Program-made: the position numbers and the translations under genes | The notes under the pieces: generated by a model | Told to the model about the DNA's origin: nothing | What the model saw: the letters and a program-made list of their open reading frames with translations, nothing else | The model's database searches: none | Shown here: one piece after another, positions 25,714-35,410 of the stretch | Layout: the number at the start of each line of letters is the position of its first letter | How positions within the stretch are numbered: the stretch's first letter is position 1 | Assembly: GCA_001983555.1 (NCBI GenBank) | Contig: LJHE01000066.1 | Location: 1-46,223, forward strand | Reading direction: 5' to 3' | DNA: 46,223 bases | Source of the DNA: Candidatus Epulonipiscioides gigas | GTDB taxonomy: Bacteria > Bacillota > Clostridia > Lachnospirales > Cellulosilyticaceae

Positions 25714-25733
25714 TTTTAGAAAGGGGTGTCATT

Positions 25734-27089
25734 ATGTGGTCTGTATTTGAATCTATAATTGATTATATTGTAAATATGGGAGCATCCGTAATGCTTCCCG
25801 TTGTCATCATACTTTTAAGTTTGATAATGGGAATTAAACTTGGCAAAGCTATTCGAGCTGGATTAATGATAGGCGTAGGATTTGTTGGACTTGGATTAAT
25901 CGTTGATTTAATGAATGCTCAATTAGGGCCTGCTGCTGCTGCAATGTCAGAAAGATTTGGATTATCTCTTAGCGTAATTGATATAGGATGGCCAGGAGCA
26001 TCTCCTATAACGTGGGCCTCTGAAATAGCAACTATGGCAATTCCAATTGCAATCTTAGTAAATATCATTATGTTAGTGCTCAGATTAACAAAAACCGTAA
26101 ATATTGATATTTGGAATATTTGGCATATGACATTCACAGGTGCAATTGCATATGTAGTTACTGGGAATTTTTGGATAGGTATATTAGGTGTTGTAGTTCA
26201 TGCTGTAATAGCATATAAACTAGGAGATTTATGGGCTCCACTAATGACAGATTATTTTGAATTAGATGGTTTAACCGTACCTCATGGTACATCAGCATAT
26301 ATGGCTCCTATTGCTTGTGCAGTTGATGAATTAATTGAAAGAAGTCCAAAACTTAAAAAAATTGATATAAGCGCAGATACGTTACAAGAAAAAGTAGGCG
26401 TACTTGGAGAACCTATTGTAGTTGGTGCTCTACTTGGAACTGTTGTTGGATTTTTAGCGGGTTATCCTGCTCAAGAGGCGTTGCCACTTGGTGTAAAAAT
26501 GTCAGCAGTTATGGTTCTTATGCCAAAAGTAGTAAAATGTATTATGGAAGGATTATTCCCACTATCAGAGCGAGCTAAAGAGATAATGACCAAAAAATTT
26601 GAAAATTCAGAGTTTTATATAGGTCTTGACCCAGCAATTTTATTAGGTGACCCACAAGTTGTTACAGCTGGATTAATATTTATGCCTCTTACACTTTTAA
26701 TTGCAGTGCTAGTTCCTGGAAATAAGGTAATGCCATTTGGAGATCTTGCAACAATTGGATTTTTTATTGCTATAGCTGTTGCAGTTCATAAAGGTAATCT
26801 ATTTAGGACTTTATTCTCGGGCTCAATAATTATGTATATGACAATATGGATTGCAAATCAAACTATTCCTTGGATGACAGAATTAGCTGTTTCAACTGGT
26901 AGTACAAATGGTGAGCATATGTTAGCAGCACTTGATCAAGGTGGTAGTCCAATAACTTATATTTTCACTCAGAGCTTCCATTTAGAAAATATTCTTGGTT
27001 TAATTATAATCAGTGTTCTTTATATTGGCTCCTTTGTCTTTGCAATCAGATGTTCAAAAAAACGTGCAGAAGAACTAAAAAAGCAGTAG
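25734..27089 (+). CDS. PTS EIIC component, galactitol (GatC) family permease
   Basis: 451 aa with about 10-12 membrane segments. GatC landmarks: MLPVVIILLSLIMGIKLGKA, GVGFVGLGLIVDLM, the hydrophilic loop DLWAPLMTDYFELDGLTVPH, GLDPAILLGDPQVVTAG and VPGNKVMPFGDLATIGFF. It carries the polyol/sugar across the membrane with phosphorylation by EIIB. AAAGGGG precedes ATG 25734. No dehydrogenase, aldolase or kinase for the product lies in the window, so the true substrate (galactitol, pentitol or another sugar) cannot be fixed. Confidence 0.93.
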   Translation: MWSVFESIIDYIVNMGASVMLPVVIILLSLIMGIKLGKAIRAGLMIGVGFVGLGLIVDLMNAQLGPAAAAMSERFGLSLSVIDIGWPGASPITWASEIATMAIPIAILVNIIMLVLRLTKTVNIDIWNIWHMTFTGAIAYVVTGNFWIGILGVVVHAVIAYKLGDLWAPLMTDYFELDGLTVPHGTSAYMAPIACAVDELIERSPKLKKIDISADTLQEKVGVLGEPIVVGALLGTVVGFLAGYPAQEALPLGVKMSAVMVLMPKVVKCIMEGLFPLSERAKEIMTKKFENSEFYIGLDPAILLGDPQVVTAGLIFMPLTLLIAVLVPGNKVMPFGDLATIGFFIAIAVAVHKGNLFRTLFSGSIIMYMTIWIANQTIPWMTELAVSTGSTNGEHMLAALDQGGSPITYIFTQSFHLENILGLIIISVLYIGSFVFAIRCSKKRAEELKKQ

Positions 27090-27139
27090 TAACTAGAATA
27101 TAATTTTTTTGATACATATATAAATATATTTTATATATA

Positions 27140-27180
27140 AGCTCCACTGTTCTAAATATTAGAATAGTAGAGCTATTTTA
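27140..27180 (+). terminator. Terminator of the PTS operon
   Basis: AGCTCCACTGTTCTAA pairs with TTAGAATAGTAGAGCT (two mismatches, ATAT loop) and is followed by ATTTTATT, about 50 nt after the EIIC stop. Confidence 0.8.
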
Positions 27181-27198
27181 TTGCCTTAAATATTATAT

Positions 27199-27215
27199 AG
27201 CTCTAGTTTAGAGCT
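27199..27215 (-). terminator. Hairpin after the chemoreceptor gene
   Basis: AGCTCTA-AAC-TAGAGCT on the minus strand begins 4 nt after the chemoreceptor stop and is followed by an AT-rich tail without a clean T-run. Confidence 0.5.
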
Positions 27216-27219
27216 AAAA

Positions 27220-29367
27220 TTATTTCATTTTAAAGTATTCTAACATGCTTATTAAATGTTCGGCTTGTGTTGCGAGCTCTTCACTTACTGAAGCACTTTC
27301 CTCTGAGGTACTTGATGTTTGTTCAACTAAGTTTGAAATTCGTTTTGCTCCATTTAACAAATCTTCAATACTAGTTCTTTGTTTATTAGTTTTTTCTAAT
27401 AAATCAGTTGAAAGTATGTTGGTTTGCTCAATTGTAGAAATAATCTCACGTAAACTATTTGAAGTATTATCTGCCATTTCTTGTCCTTTATTAACATCAC
27501 TTATACTATTTTTTAGAATATTATCAATTTCTTTAACAGTTTCACTACTACGGTTTGCAAGATCACGAATTTCAGCTGCAACAACTGCAAAACCTTTTCC
27601 CGCTTCACCTGCTCGAGCTGCTTCAATAGCTGCATTAAGTGCTAATAAATTAGTTTGACTTGAAATACTTTCCACAGTTTTAAGTACATTTGAAATAACA
27701 TGACTAGATTGATTGATTGCTTTCATAGATACTAACATACTTTCCATATTTTGTGTTCCTATATCAGCTTTAGTTTTAGCTTCATGAGAAATTTTAAATG
27801 TTTCTTCTACATTAATTATCGTACTATTAATTAGACTTATTATCTCCTCTGTTGTATCCATAAAATTATGAATAATTACGCTTTGTTCTGCAGTTCCTTG
27901 AGCAAGTTCATTTGCCCCTATTGCAATACCTTCTGCTCCATTATTTACTTGACTTGCAGCTTCATTAATACCAGATATTGTTTCAGTTAATTTATCTGTA
28001 ATTTGTATTATTGATATTTTTATTGGAGCAAATGAACCAATATAATTATCTTTCATATTTTTAATAGCTGTAAAATCGCCTTGTGCCATTGATTCTAAAG
28101 TATTTTGAATGTCATTTACTATATCTAATAAAATATTGCTCATTTTAATAAATGTATCACCAAGTTGACCTATTTCATCGTTATATTCTATATTAAATGA
28201 AACATTTAAGTTACCTTCTGTCATTTGAGTTGCTGAGTTTAACAATTTTTCTAAAGGTTTTAACGCCTTATTAAGCAATGCAATAATTAAACTAATTAAA
28301 CAAATTAATGATATAATAGAAATAGCAATAATTAGAATCGTAAGTACTGTAGTTGAGCGAAATAATTCTTGTTCATCTACTTCTACATGAGCCCACCAAA
28401 ATTCATCTCCAGCAGTAATTGGATATAAATATCTTTGCTGTGTAGAACCTTTTACATATGCTGCATTATCTTCTAAACATTTTGTAGCAATACTAAAAGG
28501 TTCATGTTTACTTGATTTGGCTTGCCATTCTTGAGATGCTTTGTCAGAAATAAAATCGCCTACATTGGCACCTATATTTGCACTATCTTGAGAATCATAC
28601 ATAATAGTCCATTCGCTATTTATTATAGCATTAAATAATGTTTCATAACTATTACTGTCTAATCTTATTGCGTCAAAGCTCGATACTAAAACATCAATTA
28701 CAACAACGCCTTGTACCTTATTATTATACATAATTGGATATGATAAACTGATAACTAAATCTCCATTAACAATGGTAGGTGCTGTAACATGGGATTTTCC
28801 AGTAGATTTTGTTACATTATAATATTCTTGATTAGCATATGAATTATAATCATATATGGCATTTGCAGTAAAATTATTTACATTTTCATCATCAACTTCA
28901 AAACTAAAAACTTCTTGTGTGGAGTCAAAAGCATATGGCTCAAAATAAATGCCAAAAGACTTAATATTAGGATTGTTTCCTATTGCAGACCAAGCACTAT
29001 TTAATATATATTTTTCAGCATCATAATTTTCTTTAGACAAAGGAGTTCCATACACATGACTAATATTATCTGATTGTATTTCTTCCTCTGCTGTTAGTTT
29101 AGCTGGTTCAAAATATTTAAAATTACGGTCAGTATATGCTGTTATATCTTGCAATATACTAAAAGTTGAATCTATAATTGATTGTATACTAGTAGCATTT
29201 AATTCTGCTGTTCTATTAAACAGAGCTTGAATATCTTTTGAACTTGAACTTGAAACTTGCACTGATACAACTACAACTAATATAGTTAATATAAATGTAA
29301 TCATTAATCCTATTCTTCTAGCAAGTCGAATGGATAATTTTGAATTAGTGTTTTTAAATTTTTTCAT
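27220..29367 (-). CDS. Methyl-accepting chemotaxis protein
   Basis: 715 aa. TM1 about 17-39 ([20 protein letters not shown]), a dCache-like extracellular sensor of about 260 residues with the [20 protein letters not shown] strand, TM2 about 317-345, HAMP, then the cytoplasmic signalling hairpin with the tip [20 protein letters not shown] followed by [18 protein letters not shown]. It relays ligand binding to CheA/CheW. Start: a frame reaches 29478, but AAGGAGATAGGGAA lies directly before ATG 29367 and [18 protein letters not shown] is a normal receptor N-terminus, so 29367 is chosen. No other che genes are nearby. Ligand unknown. Confidence 0.93.
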   Translation of the reverse strand: MKKFKNTNSKLSIRLARRIGLMITFILTILVVVVSVQVSSSSSKDIQALFNRTAELNATSIQSIIDSTFSILQDITAYTDRNFKYFEPAKLTAEEEIQSDNISHVYGTPLSKENYDAEKYILNSAWSAIGNNPNIKSFGIYFEPYAFDSTQEVFSFEVDDENVNNFTANAIYDYNSYANQEYYNVTKSTGKSHVTAPTIVNGDLVISLSYPIMYNNKVQGVVVIDVLVSSFDAIRLDSNSYETLFNAIINSEWTIMYDSQDSANIGANVGDFISDKASQEWQAKSSKHEPFSIATKCLEDNAAYVKGSTQQRYLYPITAGDEFWWAHVEVDEQELFRSTTVLTILIIAISIISLICLISLIIALLNKALKPLEKLLNSATQMTEGNLNVSFNIEYNDEIGQLGDTFIKMSNILLDIVNDIQNTLESMAQGDFTAIKNMKDNYIGSFAPIKISIIQITDKLTETISGINEAASQVNNGAEGIAIGANELAQGTAEQSVIIHNFMDTTEEIISLINSTIINVEETFKISHEAKTKADIGTQNMESMLVSMKAINQSSHVISNVLKTVESISSQTNLLALNAAIEAARAGEAGKGFAVVAAEIRDLANRSSETVKEIDNILKNSISDVNKGQEMADNTSNSLREIISTIEQTNILSTDLLEKTNKQRTSIEDLLNGAKRISNLVEQTSSTSEESASVSEELATQAEHLISMLEYFKMK

Positions 29368-29550
29368 TTCCCTATCTCCTTCTGATAAATTTTGATATAA
29401 ATATGTAACAATATAACTCAGTGAAATAAGTTTAAATATTTGCATTTTGATATAGATAAATAGCTCTGTCATTACCATTTTGTTATCTATGATTTATTTA
29501 TAATAAGTTTTTCTGTTGAAACAATATATTAGACTATGCTCTTTTGTATT

Positions 29551-29567
29551 TTGATAAATACTATCAA
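29551..29567. promoter_or_regulatory. Palindrome upstream of the chemoreceptor gene
   Basis: TTGATA-AATAC-TATCAA, about 185 nt upstream of the chemoreceptor start. The remaining intergenic DNA (29368-29899) is very AT-rich, with a CCCATCTCT/AGAAATGGG stem near 29695-29722 and tandem 7-mers (listed separately). No gene is recognised there. Confidence 0.35.
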
Positions 29568-29745
29568 TAATCATCTTTCAAATTTATTATTTTTAATTAA
29601 CACCCTCCATTAATATTGTTCAGAGCTATTACATCTACTAAGATTTATAGTATAATTCTTCTATAATATTTTAATCTAACCAAATAAGTTAACTCCCATC
29701 TCTAAATAGTATCAGAAATGGGATATGTGATTTATATTGCGCCAT

Positions 29746-29766
29746 ATACTCTATACTTTATACTCT
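29746..29766. repeat. Three tandem ATACTYT 7-mers
   Basis: ATACTCT, ATACTTT and ATACTCT follow one another without gaps between the URO-D-family gene at 29900 and the chemoreceptor gene. Confidence 0.5.
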
Positions 29767-29899
29767 ATGCATGTATTAACATTTCTAGTATATAAATTAT
29801 AACCAAAAACTTGTGTCTTTTTAATTAAATATAAGCACTTTATAATATACAAAATAATAATAATCGTTTTTTTGTCAAAATATCGTTTTTTTTATTAAA

Positions 29900-31123
29900 T
29901 TAATATAACTCTCTTGCCATTTGTACCCATTTTCCAAATCGTGTTGAATCATTTTGTACAGTTCTTATATCTTTTAAAATTATTTCTAATTGTATATCAT
30001 TAGCAATACTTAATATATCTTTTAATTCTCTTTTTAAAGCTCCCTCATCATAACCTACACAAAAATATGAAGGATTTACCTTTCTACTATAGATATAATT
30101 TTTACCAAGCAAATCTCGCATTTTATAAATATCGCTCCAAGGGGATACAGATACGCGCCTTAATCGTGGAATTTGACTTACCCATTTCCATCTGCCTTCT
30201 AATGGTTCGCAACACCCATAACAATTTAAACCAAACTTTTCTAAAAGTGGCAATTGATATGGAAATATAAATTCTCCAAACATATCTGGAGATATTCCAA
30301 CAGTTTCTTGGCTTTCTGAAAACCCCCATTTTTGCATAAAATCTAGCCCTTGATTTCGCTTCCAATCACTAGGCAAAAGTTGATTAGTGTAACCATATCC
30401 GCCTGATGCAATAGCAATATCTCTATGATTAGGATTTAATATTCCAAGGTCTTTTATTTGTTTAATAAAATTAAGATGTTCTTGTGTAAACCACGCCATA
30501 AGCTTATGTAACCCTTCAGGGTCATCATACATATTTATCATTAAGTCTTCAAGTCCGATTAATTTGATTACTTCCCAAGTAATGCCGAGCGTCCAACATT
30601 GTTCGCCTCTATGCTCAACTTTTAAAATGTCACCAAATATTTCCTCTGCAAGCTCTTTATTTTTAGCACTTGCTTCCTTGTCATGTGTAATGGTTCTAAA
30701 TTCAAGTTTATCAAAATCTTCTTCTATATTATTTATTAATTTTTTGTAGTGATAACTGCCACCTTTTACATTAGTTTTTTCTGCTTCAACAATAAATGAA
30801 CCATACGAAGAAATATTTGTAACATACTGAACTGGTAATGTTGCAGTATAAGGAGTGTCATCTCTTATTTCTGTCATACCATATATTGCTCTTCTTAAAT
30901 ATCGCTCATATTGTTTAAATTTAGGGTCTTGGCATTTTAATACGGTAGCTGGTACAAGTTCGTCCCAACAAGTTCCATCTGGTTGAGCTAAAATCATTGG
31001 TCTTGTATTTGGAGCTAAGTCATTGTGTGCTATCCATTCTTCTTTTAATTTTAAAACACGAGGTTCATTTGCTAAATCTGCCATTTCTTTTGCAAGTTCT
31101 CTTACTATATACTTATCATTCAT
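29900..31123 (-). CDS. URO-D superfamily protein, long branch (about 400 aa)
   Basis: 407 aa. It belongs to a divergent URO-D-like group common in gut Clostridia. It opens with an N-terminal helix region (RELAKEMADLANEPRVLKLK) and a PMILAQPDGTCWDEL strand, and has HKLMAWFTQEHLNFIKQIKD. The usual HxC site is replaced by the cysteine-rich GLNCYGCCEPLEGRWKWVSQ, and the C-terminus ends in KDIRTVQNDSTRFGKWVQMA. The Cys cluster may bind a metal, but this is inference; the reaction is unknown. AAAGGA is 8 nt before ATG 31123. It is transcribed alone. It is one of four URO-D-fold proteins in this window. Confidence 0.8.
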   Translation of the reverse strand: MNDKYIVRELAKEMADLANEPRVLKLKEEWIAHNDLAPNTRPMILAQPDGTCWDELVPATVLKCQDPKFKQYERYLRRAIYGMTEIRDDTPYTATLPVQYVTNISSYGSFIVEAEKTNVKGGSYHYKKLINNIEEDFDKLEFRTITHDKEASAKNKELAEEIFGDILKVEHRGEQCWTLGITWEVIKLIGLEDLMINMYDDPEGLHKLMAWFTQEHLNFIKQIKDLGILNPNHRDIAIASGGYGYTNQLLPSDWKRNQGLDFMQKWGFSESQETVGISPDMFGEFIFPYQLPLLEKFGLNCYGCCEPLEGRWKWVSQIPRLRRVSVSPWSDIYKMRDLLGKNYIYSRKVNPSYFCVGYDEGALKRELKDILSIANDIQLEIILKDIRTVQNDSTRFGKWVQMARELY

Positions 31124-31199
31124 AAAAATAGTCCTTTCTTCATCTTATAATAATAAATAGTTGTTTAAAAAAAATAATTTTTTAAAGTCGTACAAGTTT

Positions 31200-31226
31200 A
31201 TTATAACATAAATTTTAAATATCCAA
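31200..31226 (-). promoter_or_regulatory. Promoter candidate of the 407-aa URO-D-family gene
   Basis: TTGGAT, 15 bases, TATAAT on the minus strand, about 77 nt upstream of the ATG. The spacing is short. Otherwise 31227-31410 is AT-rich without recognisable features. Confidence 0.4.
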
Positions 31227-31410
31227 TACATTTTTTTAAAATAATTAATAAATATATCTTTAATTTAGAAACTTCAAAAAAATAATTACATCAAAGAACG
31301 TAAAACCTAAACTCTTATGTCAGTTAAAGTCCATCATTTACTAAAAATTTACGGAGCATTCTATGTAAAAAAATAAAGCTTTATATTTTATGTTTTGATT
31401 AAATAATATA

Positions 31411-31457
31411 AAAAAGTCCTATACTCCTTAATATTTAAAGAATATAAGACTTTTTTT
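31411..31457 (-). terminator. Terminator of the tRNA-Leu gene
   Basis: On the minus strand GTCTTATATTCTTT pairs with AAGGAGTATAGGAC (some mismatches) and runs into TTTTT; it starts just after the 3' end of the tRNA. Confidence 0.75.
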
Positions 31458-31464
31458 AATTTAA

Positions 31465-31547
31465 TGCGATTGGGGGGACTCGAACCCCCAAGGTCTAGGA
31501 CCACTAGATCCTTAGTCTAGCGCGTATGCCAATTCCGCCACAATCGC
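31465..31547 (-). tRNA. tRNA-Leu (anticodon AAG)
   Basis: 83 nt class II tRNA. Acceptor stem GCGATTG/CAATCGC with discriminator A and no encoded CCA. The D-arm contains GGCGGAATTGGC. Anticodon stem CTAGA/TCTAG holds the loop CTAAGGA, i.e. anticodon AAG reading CUU (and CUC/CUA/CUG if A34 becomes inosine). The long variable arm (GGTCCTAGACC) and the T-arm GGGGG-TTCGAGT-CCCCC are typical of leucine tRNAs. Confidence 0.95.
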
Positions 31548-31695
31548 ATTGTTATATTTGGCATTATAACACTACTTTTTATCTTTGTCAATAATTTATT
31601 TTTATTTTTATTTAAAGCAATGGCTTCGCTAAACATAATTATATATGTATAGCAAGCCTTTTCTACAAGATAAAATCTTTTTTTATCCTAAAATT

Positions 31696-31917
31696 TTAGC
31701 TACAAATAGGAACTGTTGAATTAATAAGTCTAACATCTAATAAAGTTCCAGGCATAAATTTTTCATCTAAAAAATGAGTATAATCGCTACTATAAAGACG
31801 CTCCATTTTATAGCCTTCTTCTGTTACAACAGCTAATACATCACAACCATTATAATTTAGCTCAACATACTGAACTGTTTCTTCAGGTTGTAATACTGGT
31901 AAAATGCTATAATACAT
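31696..31917 (-). CDS. ylzJ: YlzJ-like protein
   Basis: 73 aa. It matches the small YlzJ family by its start MYYSILPVLQPEETV, ERLYSSDYTHFLDEKFMPG and LIN end, and by position directly after tepA, as in Bacillus. Function unknown. An upstream in-frame ATG at 31941 exists, but AAAGGAAGG lies 6 nt before the ATG at 31917, which is chosen. It overlaps the tepA end by 11 nt, implying translational coupling. In Bacillus spoIIIE follows next; here the tRNA gene does. Confidence 0.85.
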   Translation of the reverse strand: MYYSILPVLQPEETVQYVELNYNGCDVLAVVTEEGYKMERLYSSDYTHFLDEKFMPGTLLDVRLINSTVPICS

Positions 31918-32608
31918 TCTGATCCTTCCTTTCATTTTCATTAATTAACGATTTAAGTTTTAGAACAGCTTCACTTAAACCACCAACTTCATTAATAATT
32001 TTTTCTGAAACAGCCTCTTTCCCAACTAAAATTGTTCCCATATCTTTTGCAATTTTGCCTGTATCAAGCATAAGTTGTCTAAAACGGTCAGAAGTTGCTT
32101 CGGAATGTCTTGCTACAAACTCTACTATTCTTTCTTGCATTTGATCAAAATAATCATAAGTTTGCACCACTCCTAAAACTGTCCCACTCATTCTAACAGG
32201 ATGTAATGTCATGGTAGCACTTGGTACAATAAATGAATAATCACTTGCAACTGCAATAGGCACAGCAATTGAATGAGCTCCACCAAGAACAAGAGATACA
32301 ACAGGTTTTCCAAAACTTGCAATAAGCTCTGCTAAAGCAAGACCTGCTTCAACATCTCCACCAACAGTATTTAATATGATTAAAAGACCTTTTATTTCAG
32401 GATTTTCCATAAAACCAAAAAATTGTGGTATTAAATGCTCATATTTTGTAGCTTTATTTTGAGGTGGCATAGCTTGATGTCCCTCTATTTGACCTATAAT
32501 AGTAACACATTGAATATTACTTTTTATAGGATTTGGAGGTGGTGGCATTTGTCCCATTTCCTTAATATTTTCATTAATCATTTCTTGCTTTTCTACTTGC
32601 TTATCCAT
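31907..32608 (-). CDS. tepA: ClpP-family translocation-enhancing protein TepA
   Basis: 233 aa. ClpP/crotonase-like serine peptidase fold with an N-terminal extension (MPPPPNPIKSNIQCVTIIGQ). The candidate nucleophile is S113 in LGGAHSIAVPIA, with H136 in MTLHPVRMSG; LLIILNTVGGDVEAGLALAE is the substrate-binding strand and helix. In Bacillus the orthologue (YmfB/TepA) affects protein export or spore-protein turnover. AAAAGGAG precedes ATG 32608. Gene order aspartokinase-tepA-ylzJ is conserved with Bacillus. Confidence 0.9.
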   Translation of the reverse strand: MDKQVEKQEMINENIKEMGQMPPPPNPIKSNIQCVTIIGQIEGHQAMPPQNKATKYEHLIPQFFGFMENPEIKGLLIILNTVGGDVEAGLALAELIASFGKPVVSLVLGGAHSIAVPIAVASDYSFIVPSATMTLHPVRMSGTVLGVVQTYDYFDQMQERIVEFVARHSEATSDRFRQLMLDTGKIAKDMGTILVGKEAVSEKIINEVGGLSEAVLKLKSLINENERKDQNVL

Positions 32609-32687
32609 AAAAAGTCTCCTTTTAATATATATTTTTTATTAGTATGGAAAAAAGAAGACTAATTCATACATTAACTTTTGTATTTTT

Positions 32688-33869
32688 TTACAAATCAAAT
32701 TCTTCATGGAGTGCATTTATAGCCGTTTTTAATTCTTCTTCTTTTATTAAACAGCTGATAGTTGTTAGGGAATCAGTAGTTTGCAAAATTTTGATATTTT
32801 TTTTGGTTAAAGTAGTAGCAATTTTAGCCATTATACCAGGAACTCCTGAAATAGCTTCTCCAATAGCAGTTATTTTTGCACAATGTTCTGTTTTAGTAAA
32901 TTTACAATATTCTTCATTTAAAAGTATTTCTAATTTTTGTTGATTTAATTCATTTATTGTAAAAACTATAAAATTTTGGAAAATATTAATTAAATCGATA
33001 CTTATATTTTTATCAGCAATTTTTTTAAGAAGCCCTTCTTGAGGTTCTGTTAACATATATTGAACTCTTCCACTTCTATGTGCAAGAGCAGTCACTATGC
33101 TGCCCAACCTTTCTTTTTGCTCAGTATTTTGCATAATAAAACTTCCTTCATCATCAGAAAAAGTATTTTTAACTACAAGTGGAATATTAGCACGCATTGC
33201 ATATTCAACTGCACGTGGATGAATTACTTTTGCTCCACTATCTGCCATTTGAAAAACTTCATTATAGCTTAAGTTATTAATCTTATGAACTCTATCACAT
33301 ATTCTAGGGTCTGTAGTCATTATTCCATCAACATCTGTGTATATTTCAATTTTAGATGCCTTAACACTAACCCCTAAAATTGATGCAGATGTATCACTTC
33401 CGCCTCTTCCTAAAGTTGTTATTTCATTAGTTTTTGTAACACCTTGAAAACCTGCTACAACAGGAATAATACCCGATTGTACAGTTTCTAAAAGTTTTTT
33501 AGGTTCTGTAAATAAAAGCGATGCTTCAGTATAATTTTCATTAGTTATTATGCCTGCTTGCCCGCCAGTAAAGGCTTTTGCTTTTATTCCTTGATTATTT
33601 AACATTGTAGCTATTGTAACAGCCGATATTATTTCACCACAAGATAATAGCAAATCTGTATCATGTGCTGTCATATCACCAGCATTATTTTTGATAAATT
33701 CTAAAAGTGTATCTGTCGCATATGGTGCACCGATACGCCCCATAGCTGATACAACAACAATAGGACTAAAACCTCTTTCTATAGATTTTAATATTTTTGA
33801 TATAACAAATGTACGTGATTGCTCCGTAGCAACTGATGTGCCTCCAAATTTTTGTATTATTAATTTCAT
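32688..33869 (-). CDS. dapG: Aspartokinase (DapG-type)
   Basis: 393 aa. It phosphorylates aspartate, the first step to diaminopimelate, lysine, threonine and methionine. KFGGTSVA (7-14) is the kinase signature, VVVSAMGR follows, and TLGRGGSDTSA is the ATP/aspartate site. Two C-terminal ACT domains (about 265-390) include GIMAKIATTLTKKNIKI. Position upstream of tepA-ylzJ matches Bacillus dapG. GAGGGT precedes ATG 33869. No lysine riboswitch is apparent in the 94 nt upstream, and dapA is not adjacent. Confidence 0.93.
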   Translation of the reverse strand: MKLIIQKFGGTSVATEQSRTFVISKILKSIERGFSPIVVVSAMGRIGAPYATDTLLEFIKNNAGDMTAHDTDLLLSCGEIISAVTIATMLNNQGIKAKAFTGGQAGIITNENYTEASLLFTEPKKLLETVQSGIIPVVAGFQGVTKTNEITTLGRGGSDTSASILGVSVKASKIEIYTDVDGIMTTDPRICDRVHKINNLSYNEVFQMADSGAKVIHPRAVEYAMRANIPLVVKNTFSDDEGSFIMQNTEQKERLGSIVTALAHRSGRVQYMLTEPQEGLLKKIADKNISIDLINIFQNFIVFTINELNQQKLEILLNEEYCKFTKTEHCAKITAIGEAISGVPGIMAKIATTLTKKNIKILQTTDSLTTISCLIKEEELKTAINALHEEFDL

Positions 33870-33920
33870 ATAGATACCCTCTTCATGTTTTACTTATAAT
33901 ATTATTATATAGAAGGACAA

Positions 33921-33949
33921 AAAAAAAGTAGACTAAATCTACTTTTTTT
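33921..33949. terminator. Terminator between the TSCPD and aspartokinase genes
   Basis: AAAAAAAGTAGA-CTAAA-TCTACTTTTTTT; symmetrical and able to work on both strands. It follows the TSCPD-protein stop by 14 nt. Confidence 0.8.
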
Positions 33950-33963
33950 CGCCAAATATTTTT

Positions 33964-34212
33964 CTACAAAATATTTTTGTGTTTTTCCAGAGCTTGTGCG
34001 AGCTGATCAGGACAAGAAGTTCCACGACCTTTACAATCGATTCCTTTAAGTCTTGTTATGGCATCATCAACATCCATTCCAACTAAAACTTGTGCAAGAC
34101 CAAACGTATTACCTGGGCATCCATTAACAAATTGTATTTCTTTTATTTTATTATCTTTAACATCAAACTTAATTTCTCTAGCACAAACATTTTGTGTTTT
34201 AAACGTATTCAT
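33964..34212 (-). CDS. TSCPD domain-containing protein
   Basis: 82 aa. It contains the defining GTSCPDQLAQAL near the C-terminus, with upstream NVCAREIKFDV, FVNGCPGNTFGL and CKGRG cysteines. Small stand-alone TSCPD proteins (TIGR03905-like) are related to the C-terminal domain of class II ribonucleotide reductase; their own role is unsettled. Cysteines at CxxG and SCPD may bind a metal. AGAAGGGA precedes the ATG. Monocistronic with its own terminator. Confidence 0.9.
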   Translation of the reverse strand: MNTFKTQNVCAREIKFDVKDNKIKEIQFVNGCPGNTFGLAQVLVGMDVDDAITRLKGIDCKGRGTSCPDQLAQALEKHKNIL

Positions 34213-34281
34213 AAAAAATCCCTTCTTTCAAATAATCTTTAAAAATATTATAACCGAAATTGAACAGCAATATAACAAAAT

Positions 34282-35136
34282 TTATAATTGTGGCTTCAAA
34301 AAGATTTGTGTCCAATATTTTCCTTCATCATTATATCCTATTCCTATTTGTGTATAATTAGTAGATAAAATATTTGCTTTATGACCTTCGCTATTCATCC
34401 AAGCATTTACAACATCTACTGGTGTTGCTTGCCCTTTTGCTAAATTTATACCCGCTGCACTATAAACTAAACCATAAGAATTTAACATATGAAATGGATC
34501 CCCATAAATTGGACTAGTATAAGAATAATAATTTTCTTGTTGCATATCATCAGATTTAAGTTGAGCTATTTCCATTAACTTAGGACTAAGCGTTAATGCT
34601 GGTGCTCCTGCTTCTGCTCTATATTGATTTACAAGTGCAAATACTTCATTTACAGCAATTTCAGTAGCATTTTCGACAACAATTGACTCGGATATTGTTT
34701 TAGTATTATTAATATGTATTATTCCATTGAGATAACTAACATCATATCCAAAAGCTTCCGAAAATAAATTTAACGGAACATATATAGCTCCATTATTTAA
34801 AACTACATTTCCATCTATAGTAATTGGTTTATTATTTATTGTAATATTCCCGGTAAAAATATCTGCTTTTAATAAAATATCTGTATTATTTTTAATATTT
34901 TTTCCCTGTGCTAATACTATTGGCAAATCTTCAATAACAGAAATTCCTAACATTTGACTCACTGATTGAAAAGGTATTAGAGTATAACCTTCTGCGCTAA
35001 TAAATGGTTTTTTATTCCAATTTAATTCTAGCATTTTATTATTTAAAATCAATTGTAAATTATCATTTGCAAAAGTCATGTTAGGAGCAATCACTAATAA
35101 AGATAATAAAAATAAATATTTAGTAAATCTTTTCAT
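34282..35136 (-). CDS. Exported CAP (SCP)-domain protein with copper-amine-oxidase-N-type domain
   Basis: 284 aa. Signal peptide about 1-24 (FLLSLLVIAPNMTFAND). Residues about 27-150 form a Cu_amine_oxidN1-like stalk: GYTLIPFQSVSQMLGISV, then VLNNGAIYVPLNLFSEAFGY. Residues about 160-284 form a CAP domain: VNEVFALVNQYRAEAGAPAL, DDMQQENYYSYTSP, AWMNSEGHKANIL, YTQIGIGY. This combination is common for secreted or wall proteins in Clostridia (YkwD-like); the CAP activity is unknown. Start: an ATG 12 nt earlier abuts AAAGG and cannot use it, while the ATG at 35136 is 11 nt from AAAGGA, so the shorter form is chosen. Confidence 0.88.
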   Translation of the reverse strand: MKRFTKYLFLLSLLVIAPNMTFANDNLQLILNNKMLELNWNKKPFISAEGYTLIPFQSVSQMLGISVIEDLPIVLAQGKNIKNNTDILLKADIFTGNITINNKPITIDGNVVLNNGAIYVPLNLFSEAFGYDVSYLNGIIHINNTKTISESIVVENATEIAVNEVFALVNQYRAEAGAPALTLSPKLMEIAQLKSDDMQQENYYSYTSPIYGDPFHMLNSYGLVYSAAGINLAKGQATPVDVVNAWMNSEGHKANILSTNYTQIGIGYNDEGKYWTQIFLKPQL

Positions 35137-35410
35137 GTAATAAAGCATCCTTTCTTAATAGTATTTAAATATATTTTAAACTAAGTTGTAATATTTGTAA
35201 ATAGCTAATAAAAAAAAGTCAGATTAAATGCCTGAATGCTAATTTATTTGAAGTTATAGTTAACAATACATCTTTTTAAATTTTTATTTTTTATTTATTC
35301 AATAAAGAAGAATATCTTTTTATAGTTAAAAAATTCTTATTTTACTATAAATAAGAGTACTTTAAAGATATTTTTTGTTCATAAATTTGTTCGTTAATTC
35401 CAAATTTTGT

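Noticed and set aside
33870-33963. Lysine riboswitch before aspartokinase
   Set aside because: Only 94 nt separate the genes and they are occupied by a bidirectional terminator; no L-box features are seen.
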